Of a DNA stretch of 64,000 nucleotides, positions 18,872-26,344 are shown one piece after another (positions within the stretch are counted from its first letter, which is position 1; each line of letters starts with the position of its first letter). The notes under the pieces are model-generated. The model searched no databases, had not been told where the DNA came from, and saw only the letters and a program-made list of their open reading frames with translations. Both the position numbers and the translations under genes were made by a program. The DNA lies in assembly GCF_020740535.1 (NCBI RefSeq), contig NZ_CP082362.1:3346501-3410500 (forward strand), read 5' to 3'. This stretch comes from Streptomyces profundus. Its GTDB lineage: Bacteria > Actinomycetota > Actinomycetes > Streptomycetales > Streptomycetaceae.

Positions 18872-19915
18872 ATGACGGAACGACAGCGGAGGACACCGGC
18901 GGTGCCGGAGGAGAACGAGAACCCAACGCCCAAGGGCGAGCCCCAGCCGGCCCCCGACGCCGACCCCACCCCGCGCGACAGCCAGGACCCCCAGGACGAC
19001 CGCCCCGACTCCCAGGACCAGGACCCGCCTTCGCCCCCGACCGCCGAGGAGGCCCGCCCATCCGAGGAGCCGGACCCATCCGAGGAGCCGGGCAAGCCGG
19101 ACGAGGCCCACGAGCCGGACGAGGCGGGTGGATCAGAGGAGCCCGTCGAGCCCGAGGAGCCCGAGGAGCCCGACGTGAAGGCCGCGGCGCCGGTGCCGGT
19201 GAGTCGGGCCAGGCGGCGGATCGCGTTCGCCGTCTCCCTCTTCGGGGAGCTGCTGATCACCGCGGGCGTGGTGCTCGGACTCTTCGTCGCCTACTCGCTG
19301 TGGTGGACCAACGTCATAGCCAACCAGGAGGCCGCCAGGGACAGCGACGCCGTCCGGGAGAGCTGGGCCGCCCAGCCCGAGGACGAGGAGGGGGACGACA
19401 CCACCCCGCCCGCTGAGTTCGACCCGGAGGACGGCGTCGGCTTCCTGCACGCGCCGACCATGACCGGCAGCGAGATCCTGGTCAAGGAGGGCACCCAGCC
19501 CGACACCCTCAACGGCGGCGTGGCCGGCTACTACAACGACCCGGTCGAGTCGGCGATGCCCTGGGACGAGGAGGGCAACTTCTCCATCGCCGCCCACCGC
19601 GACGGCCATGGCGCGAAGTTCCACAACATCCAACGGATGGAAGAGGGCGACCCGATCGTCTTCGAGACCAAGAACACCTGGTACGTGTACCGCGTGTACG
19701 CCGTGCTGCCGGAGACCTCCAAGTACAACATCGAGGTGCTCGACCCCATCCCGGAGGAGTCCGGCGCCACCGAGGCCGGCCGTTACATCACGTTGACCAC
19801 CTGTACCCCGGTGTACACCTCACGCCACCGCTACATCGTCTGGGGCGAGTTGGAGCGCACCGAGCACATCAACGCCCAGCGGACGCCCCCGGAGGAACTA
19901 CGCGCGGCGGACTGA
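18872..19915 (+). CDS. Second class E sortase (SrtE)
   Basis: This 347-aa paralogue of the preceding sortase starts 3 bp after it. It has a Glu/Pro/Asp-rich cytosolic N-terminus (repeats of EPEEPEEP), one membrane helix (LFGELLITAGVVLGLFVAYS) and the barrel with His in IAAHRDGHG, Cys in TLTTC and Arg in SRHRYIVWGE. Tandem srtE genes at this locus are the known Streptomyces arrangement and are required for aerial development there. Acidic and basic N-termini in the pair may interact, which is speculation. Confidence 0.93.
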   Translation: MTERQRRTPAVPEENENPTPKGEPQPAPDADPTPRDSQDPQDDRPDSQDQDPPSPPTAEEARPSEEPDPSEEPGKPDEAHEPDEAGGSEEPVEPEEPEEPDVKAAAPVPVSRARRRIAFAVSLFGELLITAGVVLGLFVAYSLWWTNVIANQEAARDSDAVRESWAAQPEDEEGDDTTPPAEFDPEDGVGFLHAPTMTGSEILVKEGTQPDTLNGGVAGYYNDPVESAMPWDEEGNFSIAAHRDGHGAKFHNIQRMEEGDPIVFETKNTWYVYRVYAVLPETSKYNIEVLDPIPEESGATEAGRYITLTTCTPVYTSRHRYIVWGELERTEHINAQRTPPEELRAAD

Positions 19916-20090
19916 GGCGGACCGGCGGCGGACACGCTTCCGGGGTGGACGGGGACCGGCCTTGAGCGCCCCGTCGCTGATCCACCGCGGGACGAGATGT
20001 TCCCGGCTGCCGCTCCTGCCCGGGTCTGTTCGGCTCGACATCCCTCGTTCGGATGAGTGCTCCCGCTTTGCCGCGCCCAACACCCCCGCC

Positions 20091-20182
20091 CCGCCCGATA
20101 GTTGTCGGGCGGCGGTACCGGGCTTTCGGGCACGGGGCGACGCGTTCCCTCGTTCGTTCCCGCCATGCCCTCCCGCATGGCC
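20091..20182. promoter_or_regulatory. Inverted repeats upstream of the EF-hand gene
   Basis: An 8-bp stem (CCGCCCGA, loop 6, TCGGGCGG) lies at 20091-20112. A 7-bp one (GCCATGC with GCATGGC) is near 20163-20182, just before the EF-hand gene start. The 287-bp gap from the sortase stop holds nothing else recognisable. The first could be the sortase terminator. Confidence 0.35.
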
Positions 20183-20202
20183 CACAGAAGGGTGACGGTG
20201 TT

Positions 20203-20736
20203 ATGCGCGAAGAGGCGGTCAGCCGGGTCAGGACGGTCTTCTCCCTGCTCGACGCGGACGGCAACGGAGTCCTGGAGCAGGTGGACTTCACGCTGATGGC
20301 GGACCGGGTGGCGGCGGCGGCGCCGCGTTCCCCCGAGGCCGACCGGGACGCGATCCGCTCCGCGTTCGGGCAGTACTGGACGACGCTGGTCGACGCCCTG
20401 GACGCCGACGGCGACGGGCGGATCGACTTCGACGAGTACACCGCCTGTGTGCTCTCCCCCGAGCGGTTCGACGAGACGGTCGGCGAGTTCGCCAGGGCGC
20501 TGAGCGTGCTGGGCGATCCGGAGGGCCAAGGGCTGGTCGGGCGCGGCGAGTTCGTGGCGCTGATGACCGCGATCGGCTTCGAGCGGAGCGGGATCGACGC
20601 GCTCTTCGAAGCGTTCGACCCCTCGGCCGACGACCGGATCCCCGTCGCCACCTGGGAGACCGCCATCCGGGACTACTACGCCCCGGACCAGGCGGGCATC
20701 CCGGGCGACCTCCTGGTGGTCGGCGCGAAGGCCTGA
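20203..20736 (+). CDS. EF-hand calcium-binding protein (calerythrin-like)
   Basis: This is a 177-aa soluble protein with four EF-hand positions. Loop 1 (DADGNGVLEQVD) and loop 2 (DADGDGRIDFDE) are canonical Ca2+ sites. Loop 3 (DPEGQGLVGRGE) and loop 4 (DPSADDRIPVAT) are degenerate. This resembles the calerythrin/sarcoplasmic-type proteins of streptomycetes. ATG 20203 after AGAAGGG is chosen because the longer reading adds non-homologous sequence. It heads a cassette of four same-strand genes. Confidence 0.88.
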   Translation: MREEAVSRVRTVFSLLDADGNGVLEQVDFTLMADRVAAAAPRSPEADRDAIRSAFGQYWTTLVDALDADGDGRIDFDEYTACVLSPERFDETVGEFARALSVLGDPEGQGLVGRGEFVALMTAIGFERSGIDALFEAFDPSADDRIPVATWETAIRDYYAPDQAGIPGDLLVVGAKA

Positions 20737-20806
20737 ACATCGGACGACCGTGGCACCCGTGCGGTCCCGACCCGGACAGCGACAGGCAGAACAGGGGAAC
20801 AACAGG

Positions 20807-21886
20807 ATGGATTCCGGGACCACGGTCGTCGGGCTCGCAGTCGGTCGAGGCACCGGCCAGGAGGTAGCCGCCGTCTTCGAGCAGGTGCTGGGACACCTCG
20901 CCCGCCTCCATGCGAGAGAGGTGCGGATCGAGCGCTCGCCCAGGACCTACCACTCCTATGCCTCCCTCCTGCGGGAGGGCGGCATCGAGCGGATCAGGGA
21001 CCTCAGCCGGGAGGACGCCGCGCACTACGAGCGGTTCTGCCGGGATCTGGCGGCCCGGGGCGACGGGGTCGTCTTCCGAACGGCCATCAACGCCCAGTCG
21101 CTGTACCTCGTCCGCCAGCGGCTGTGCGCGGTCAAGGTGGACACCCTCACCTGGCGGGGCGCCTCGCTGCTGCTGGTCAGGGACGAGGCCCAGGGCTTCT
21201 ACACCGGCGAGAACCAGCACGCGCCCGGGGTGTTGCACCGGACCACCACGTTCCGGCACGAGACCACCGACGCGATCATCGCCTTCGCCCTGCGGCGGGC
21301 CGGCCAGGAGTGGCCGGACACGCCGGTGGAACGCCTCACCATGGCCTACAAGTTCCACCTCCTGGACGGGGCCCTGGACCGCTGGGTGGCCGAGGCCTCG
21401 GCGCGGCACGGGGTGGCCATCGACCTGTTCCAGCCGGACACGGTCAACCGCAACCTGATCGCGCACGGCCTCTCGGGACGCACGGTGGTCATCGCGGGCA
21501 ACGAGTGGGCCGACATCATGCATGTGGTGCTGCTGGACCGGTTCGGCGCCGAGCGGCAGGAGAACCGCTGCACGGAGAACGTCCATCTCCACCCGGATGT
21601 CGCGGGGTTGGTCGAGTACCAGACCGTGCACGGCTCCGCCGACGACATCGAGGGCACCGACACCGTCAATCCGATCGCGACGATCAGGGCCGCCGCCGCG
21701 ATCGCCGAACGGCACGCCGGCTGCGCGGGTGCGGTGGGCGCGGTGGAACGGGCCCTGGACGAGGTGACCGCCCAGGGGGTGGCCACCCCCGACCTGGGCG
21801 GGCACCACACCACAGGCGAGGTGGTCGCCGCCCTGCTCGCCGCGCTCCCGCTCCGCACGGCGACCGCGCCGAGGGTGGGGGCCTGA
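20807..21886 (+). CDS. Isocitrate/isopropylmalate dehydrogenase family protein, divergent
   Basis: This 359-aa protein shows the beta-decarboxylating dehydrogenase pattern. GFYTGENQ carries the catalytic Tyr, TMAYKFHLLDGAL the Lys segment, and VHGSADDIEGTDTVNPIATI the NAD-binding adenosine region. The usual GDxxSD metal motif reads ADIMHV here, so one metal-binding Asp appears lost; this suggests altered chemistry or no catalysis. It lies 70 bp after the EF-hand gene and 4 bp before the hydrolase gene, so it is probably not the housekeeping IDH or LeuB. The substrate is unknown. Confidence 0.75.
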   Translation: MDSGTTVVGLAVGRGTGQEVAAVFEQVLGHLARLHAREVRIERSPRTYHSYASLLREGGIERIRDLSREDAAHYERFCRDLAARGDGVVFRTAINAQSLYLVRQRLCAVKVDTLTWRGASLLLVRDEAQGFYTGENQHAPGVLHRTTTFRHETTDAIIAFALRRAGQEWPDTPVERLTMAYKFHLLDGALDRWVAEASARHGVAIDLFQPDTVNRNLIAHGLSGRTVVIAGNEWADIMHVVLLDRFGAERQENRCTENVHLHPDVAGLVEYQTVHGSADDIEGTDTVNPIATIRAAAAIAERHAGCAGAVGAVERALDEVTAQGVATPDLGGHHTTGEVVAALLAALPLRTATAPRVGA

Positions 21887-21890
21887 GCGG

Positions 21891-22532
21891 ATGGGCGGCG
21901 GGACGGCGCTGGTGGTGGTGGACCTCCAGAACGACTTCTGCGCCGGCCCGTCGGCCACCGCCCGCTACGGGCATGACGCCGCCACGCTGACGGCGGTGGT
22001 CGACAACGCGGCGGTGGCGGTCGAGCAGGCCAGGGCCGCCGGGATCGAGGTGGTCTTCGTCCGCTTCCTGGGCGACCCGGTCCACCAGGGCGCCGCCTGG
22101 CGCCGCCGGGACCGGGAGCTGGGCAAGCGCCCGAAATGTCTCGACGGCACCTGGGGAGCCACGTTCCACCGGGTGGCGCCGGCGCCGGGGGAACGGGTCT
22201 TCACCAAGTTGGCCTGCTTCGACGCCTTCCTCAGCGAGGGCTTCGAGCCGCATCTGCGGGAACGCGGCGTCCAACGGCTCGTCCTCGCCGGCCTGTTCGC
22301 CGACGTCTGCGTGGACTCCACCGCGCGCACCGCCTTCCAGAAGGGATTCGCCATCACGGTGCTCAACGACTGCACCACCAGCCTGCACCTGCCGAACGAC
22401 GCGGTGTGGCGCTTTATGACGCTGGTCTACGGGGCGCGCGTGATGCCGCACACCGACGCCTCCTGGCGGGCACTCCCCCCGGCGAACGGGGAGGGAGAGG
22501 AGTGGACACAGCCGACCGGAGCACCGGCGTAG
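21891..22532 (+). CDS. Isochorismatase-family cysteine hydrolase
   Basis: This 213-aa cysteine hydrolase has the expected triad: Asp in VVDLQNDFC, Lys in FTKLACFDAF and Cys in ADVCVDSTA, with the cis-peptide segment before the Cys. The family cleaves amides such as nicotinamide or the vinyl ether of isochorismate. The His-rich metal site of nicotinamidase is not obvious. It is tightly packed between the dehydrogenase-like and methyltransferase genes, which suggests a shared pathway. Confidence 0.88.
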   Translation: MGGGTALVVVDLQNDFCAGPSATARYGHDAATLTAVVDNAAVAVEQARAAGIEVVFVRFLGDPVHQGAAWRRRDRELGKRPKCLDGTWGATFHRVAPAPGERVFTKLACFDAFLSEGFEPHLRERGVQRLVLAGLFADVCVDSTARTAFQKGFAITVLNDCTTSLHLPNDAVWRFMTLVYGARVMPHTDASWRALPPANGEGEEWTQPTGAPA

Positions 22533-23404
22533 CCCAGGGCGTGGCGCGGACCGCGCTGATGGTCGCGGCGGCGCGGGCCATCGAGGCCCACCGCCATGAC
22601 GCCCTGGCAGACGACCCCTACGCGGAGCACTTCGTGCGCGCCGAACCGGCGTGCGCCGGCTGGCCGTTGCGCCCCTGGGAGGTGCCGGCGGGGGAGGCCG
22701 ATCCGCTGTGGGGACGGCTGGGCCGCTACTTCGGGCTGCGCACCCGCGTCATGGACGACTTCCTGCTCGACGCCGCGGGGGCCGGCGTCCGTCAGCTGGT
22801 GGTGCTGGGCGCGGGCCTGGACACCCGGGCGCTGCGCCTGCCGTGGCCGCCGGGATGTGTGGTCTTCGAGATCGACCGGGACCCCGTGCTGACGTTCAAA
22901 CGCCGGGTGTTGGCCGAGCTTCCGACGGGCTCTCCCGGCGGCGCCGAAGCGGCGGCCCGGGTGGGCCTGGTGGCCGATCTGCGGGAGCCCTGGGAGGCGG
23001 CCCTGGCCAGGGCCGGTTTCGACCCGGCGCGGCCGACCGCCTGGCTGGCCGAAGGGCTGCTCCTCTATCTCCCGGCCGCCACCGAACGTCGACTCATGGA
23101 CACCGTCGACCGGTTGAGCGCGGCCGGGAGCGTCCTGGCCTACGAGGCGAAGCTCACGGTCGAGTCGGCCGAGGTCAGGGCCAGCCCGGAATATGCCGCC
23201 GCCAGGGACCGGATCGGCGTCGACCTGCTGGCCCTCTTCGACGCCGAGCCCCGTCCCGACTCGGCCCGCGACCTGGCCGACCGGGGGTGGATTCCGAGCG
23301 TCCACACGCCGTTCGAGTTCACCCACCGACACGGCCGCGGCCCGCTGCCGCGGCCCCCGGACGCCCTCGCCGGCAACCGCTGGGTCTTCGCCCACCGACG
23401 GTAG
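22502..23404 (+). CDS. Class I SAM-dependent methyltransferase (LCMT/TIGR00027-like)
   Basis: This is a 300-aa putative O-methyltransferase. VVLGAGLDTRALRLPW is the SAM-binding motif of the leucine carboxyl methyltransferase-like family, followed by FEIDRDPV and WLAEGLLLYLP. The GTG at 22502 has GGGAGAGGA upstream and overlaps the hydrolase gene by 31 bp, so the two are translationally coupled. Proteins of this family often act in specialised metabolism. The target is unknown, possibly a carboxylate made by the neighbours. Confidence 0.87.
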   Translation: MDTADRSTGVAQGVARTALMVAAARAIEAHRHDALADDPYAEHFVRAEPACAGWPLRPWEVPAGEADPLWGRLGRYFGLRTRVMDDFLLDAAGAGVRQLVVLGAGLDTRALRLPWPPGCVVFEIDRDPVLTFKRRVLAELPTGSPGGAEAAARVGLVADLREPWEAALARAGFDPARPTAWLAEGLLLYLPAATERRLMDTVDRLSAAGSVLAYEAKLTVESAEVRASPEYAAARDRIGVDLLALFDAEPRPDSARDLADRGWIPSVHTPFEFTHRHGRGPLPRPPDALAGNRWVFAHRR

Positions 23405-23496
23405 GCCCGGTGGAGGGGGCCGGTCGGCCCATTTGCCGGGACCCGAGCGGGGCGGACGCCGGAGCGGAGGACTCACCGCCGCAGGGAGGCGTTCCG

Positions 23497-23712
23497 ATGC
23501 TCCGCTCCATCACCGTCGGGCTCGACGGTGCGTTCGAAAGCCAGGCCGCCGCCGAGTGGGCGGCCGAGGAGGCCCGGCTGCGCCGGCTGCCGCCCAGCGG
23601 TATCCCACGGCCGCCGGCGCGGCCGTCCCGGTCACCGCCGTCGGCGCCCCCAGCCCGCTCGGCTCCACGCCTGAGGAACTCACGCAGGAGTGGCGGCGTG
23701 CCCCACCGCTAG
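23497..23712 (+). pseudogene. Universal stress protein (UspA) remnant
   Basis: After a good GGGAGG site the frame begins MLRSITVGLDGAFESQAAAE, the UspA N-terminus, and keeps homology for about 35 residues (WAAEEARLRRLP). It then turns into Pro/Arg-rich sequence and stops. Normal UspA domains run 140 aa or more and contain an ATP-binding GxxGxGGF motif, which is missing here. This is a deletion or frameshift remnant; no rescue in another frame is convincing. Confidence 0.65.
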
Positions 23713-24383
23713 GGCGTCGTCTGCCAGTTGATCCGGTTTGCCCCCCTCCACCGTGACGCGAGGCCGATTACCTCACCGTCGAGCACAGGGAAATCTATGC
23801 CGGCCGGAGTAGACATTGGGTCGTGGGGTGGCTATGGTTTCTCTTGTCGCAGAGATCAAGCAAGGCCGGGCAGAGATGAACTGCCGGGCAGTGGTACCGC
23901 GGTCGCAGTTCGCAGGACGCTGCGGGGGTGGAGTTCCGAAGCCAGGGCTGTCAGAGGAAGGCGACGGGGCTGACTCCCGCAACGGGTGGCCCGCAGTGTT
24001 CAGGGGCCGCCGTGAGCACCGCCGCAGTCCGTGCGGCAGCGGTAGGTGCGGTTCGCAGTACCCAGCAGCGAAGTCAGTGAGCAGCACCTCGGTGAAGGCG
24101 TCGGCTGCGGACGCGCGCACCGGGAGGTTCGACAGCGGTACGCAGGAGAGCGGTACCAGCAGTAGGCAATGATTCGTCTCAGAGGGAAGTAACGGAGGAG
24201 CCAGGCACCATCAGGATCGCCCGGGTGGAGGTCCAGAACCCGGGTACCGCAGGACATCGACAGTGAGGTGGTCTCCGGTCAAGCAACCGCGATCCCCGCA
24301 CCCCCGACAGCTTCTCGGTCGGGTCTGCGGATACAGAAGGCCGGCGCAGCGGTAAGGCCGGCAGATGGTATAGCAGTTCCTTC
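23713..24383. other. Gene-poor stretch upstream of the MerR-like gene
   Basis: I see no protein or tRNA gene here. Short open frames lack ribosome sites or homology. The motif (C)AGCGGTA recurs near 24040, 24132, 24152 and 24340, each followed within about 35 bases by a GCAGTA- or TAGCAG-like string. This suggests a degenerate repeat or a structured leader for the cold-response genes downstream. Confidence 0.35.
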
Positions 24384-24415
24384 GGGGTCCTGGTGCCAGA
24401 TGGCACCAGGACCCC
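24384..24415 (+). promoter_or_regulatory. Perfect 14-bp hairpin before the MerR-like gene
   Basis: GGGGTCCTGGTGCC and GGCACCAGGACCCC form a perfect 14-bp stem with a 4-base loop. It ends 25 bp before the ATG of the MerR-like gene. It may be a terminator, an attenuator or a temperature-sensitive leader element. Confidence 0.6.
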
Positions 24416-24440
24416 CTGACGCGTTCCACAGAGAGGTGCG

Positions 24441-24773
24441 ATGACAGCAAACGACTCGTTCGACCGTCTCGATGACGACGACTACCCCGCCTACACGATG
24501 GGCCGGGCGGCCGAAATGCTCGGAACCACCCAGGGCTTCCTCCGCGCCATCGGCGAAGCCCGCCTGATCACCCCGCTACGGTCCCAGGGCGGCCACCGCC
24601 GCTACTCCCGCTACCAACTGCGCATCGCCGCCCGAGCCCGGGAGCTCGTCGACCAGGGCACCCCCATCGAGGCCGCCTGCCGCATCATCATCCTCGAAGA
24701 CCAACTCGAAGAAGCCCGACGCATCAACGCCGAACACCACCGCGAAGCGTCCCAGCCCACGACCGACACATGA
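24441..24773 (+). CDS. Small MerR-type HTH regulator
   Basis: This 110-aa protein carries a MerR-like winged helix-turn-helix: YTMGRAAEMLGTTQGFLRAI, then the wing TPLRSQGGHRRYSRYQL. An amphipathic helix follows (ACRIIILEDQLEEARRIN), with no ligand-binding domain. It starts after GAGAGGTGCG and overlaps the next gene by ATGA. Genes of this kind are found beside cold-shock protein and DEAD-helicase genes in streptomycetes and probably regulate them. Confidence 0.86.
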   Translation: MTANDSFDRLDDDDYPAYTMGRAAEMLGTTQGFLRAIGEARLITPLRSQGGHRRYSRYQLRIAARARELVDQGTPIEAACRIIILEDQLEEARRINAEHHREASQPTTDT

Positions 24774-25531
24774 CCCGCGGCTCACGGCAGTACGCCGAGC
24801 CTCCCGTTCCCCGCGATTCCGCGGGTGAGCGCACGCCCGCCGCCGACCCGACGGCCCGGTTGACAGGCGCCGCCCTGGAAGACGGGCTGGAGCGGGCAGG
24901 CGCGGTGCTGAAGCCGAGGATGCGGGGCTGGCTGCACGCCGGGGTGTTCCCCCTCGCGCTGGTCGGCGGCATTGTCCTGATCGCCCTCGCGCCCTCGGCG
25001 GCGGCGGTGGCGGCCTGCTCCCTGTACGCGCTGTCGGCCTGCCTGCTCTTCGGCACCAGCGCGCTGTACCACCGAGGAACATGGGGCCCACGCGGCGAGG
25101 CCGTCCTGCGGCGGCTGGACCACGCGAACATCTTTCTGATCATCGCCGGCACCTACACCCCGCTGACCGTGTCGCTGTTGCCCACCGGACAGCAGCAGGT
25201 GCTGCTCTCCCTGGTCTGGGGCGGGGCCGTGGCCGGCATCGCCTTCCGCGTCTGGTGGATCAGCGCCCCGCGCTGGCTCTACACCCTGTCCTACATCGCC
25301 CTGGGCTGGGCGGCCATCTTCTACCTACCCGACTTCGCCCGCGCCGGCGGCGCCACCGTGGTCGTGCTCATGATCGCCGGCGGCCTGTTCTACACCGCCG
25401 GCGCCGTCGTCTACGGGCTCAAGCGCCCCGATCCCTCACCGAGCTGGTTCGGCTTCCACGAGGTCTTCCACGCCCTCACCATCGCCGCCTCCACCTCCCA
25501 CTACGCGGCCATCCTCCTGGTAGCCACCTGA
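24770..25531 (+). CDS. Hemolysin III/PAQR-family membrane protein (TrhA-like)
   Basis: This is a 253-aa protein with a polar N-terminal extension of about 55 residues and seven hydrophobic helices. The family's metal-site pattern is visible: the Ser/His region of LFGTSALYHRGTW, LDHANIFLIIAGTYTP and the C-terminal FHEVFHALT with two His. Bacterial relatives act in membrane energy or fluidity homeostasis. Translational coupling to the MerR-like regulator is seen from the 4-bp overlap. Confidence 0.9.
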   Translation: MTRGSRQYAEPPVPRDSAGERTPAADPTARLTGAALEDGLERAGAVLKPRMRGWLHAGVFPLALVGGIVLIALAPSAAAVAACSLYALSACLLFGTSALYHRGTWGPRGEAVLRRLDHANIFLIIAGTYTPLTVSLLPTGQQQVLLSLVWGGAVAGIAFRVWWISAPRWLYTLSYIALGWAAIFYLPDFARAGGATVVVLMIAGGLFYTAGAVVYGLKRPDPSPSWFGFHEVFHALTIAASTSHYAAILLVAT

Positions 25532-25859
25532 CCGGGGACGGCCCGGCCGCCCCCGAATCGCCCGCTCCCGACGTAGCAATATCTATAACCGCTGGATGAG
25601 GGTTTGACGTGCCGCGTGGAAAGTGTTTTTCACGGGCGCGGACGAGGTGCCATCATCAACCGGACGCACGCCATTGCCGCGTGCTACTGTCGACGCCAGT
25701 TGCAGTTGTGGTTCCCAAAAATTCAACGCCCCGTCGGCCTCTTCAGCGGCGGGAAGCGTTCTGTATTTCCGGTCATCCTCCGGGCGGGGCATCATCACGG
25801 CGACCCGGTATCCGCGCATTGCGGATAGCCGGCGTACTGCCCCCAAGAGGAGATACGAC
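25532..25859 (+). promoter_or_regulatory. Long leader of the cold-shock gene
   Basis: The 328 bp before the csp start contain no plausible gene. Base composition is lower in GC than the surroundings (runs such as AGTGTTTTTCACG and CCCAAAAATTC). Long 5' untranslated leaders that refold on cooling are typical of csp mRNAs. A TTGACG near 25602 could be a -35 element, but I see no good -10 partner. Confidence 0.4.
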
Positions 25860-26069
25860 ATGGCGTCCGGCACTGTGAAGTGGTTCAACCCGGCCAGGGG
25901 CTTCGGCTTCATCGAGCAGGACGGCGGCGGCGCCGATGTGTTCGCCCACTTCTCGAACATCGCCGCACAGGGCTTGCACGAGCTGCTCGAAGGGCAGAAG
26001 GTCACCTTCGACATCGCGTCGGGCCCCAAGGGTCCGATGGCCGAGAACATCGTTCCGGTCTCACGCTGA
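25860..26069 (+). CDS. Cold-shock protein (CspA family)
   Basis: This 69-aa single OB-fold protein binds single-stranded RNA and DNA. RNP1 is GFGFIE and RNP2 is DVFAHFS, within the family start [20 protein letters not shown] 25860 follows AGAGGAGAT; the longer in-frame reading is the leader. It sits upstream of a DEAD-box helicase, with which it likely acts in unfolding mRNA at low temperature. Confidence 0.95.
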   Translation: MASGTVKWFNPARGFGFIEQDGGGADVFAHFSNIAAQGLHELLEGQKVTFDIASGPKGPMAENIVPVSR

Positions 26070-26344
26070 CGCGCGCTTCGCAGCTGGGGTCCTTATCCCT
26101 CGGGGTGCGGGCCCCTGCTGTGGGAATTCCCCGAGATCTCTTCCGGGGAAAACCCGCAGCTGATCCTCCAGGAATACGGAAATCCCCGTATCCACATCCG
26201 TTCTTTGTTTCACCTCCCATGGCGTGATCCTTTTCACCGCCCATACCCGTAACACATTCTGTTCGGCCCGTTCCTGTGATTCGCCGCGCTGGTCTTCCGC
26301 TGCGAGAATTCCTTGGTACGCGCCGTATCGAGGAAGGTTCTCCA
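26070..26344 (+). promoter_or_regulatory. csp-helicase intergenic leader
   Basis: 275 bp without a gene. Small inverted repeats are visible: TTCCCCG with CCGGGGAA near 26128-26153 and TACGG with CCGTA near 26174. It is relatively AT-rich near 26200-26240. It is probably the untranslated leader of the helicase, or a processed spacer of a csp-helicase transcript. Confidence 0.35.

Noticed and set aside
23816..24172. 118-codon frame starting MGRGVAMVSL
   Set aside because: No ribosome site, Ser/Gly/Arg-rich composition and no recognisable family; better treated as non-coding.
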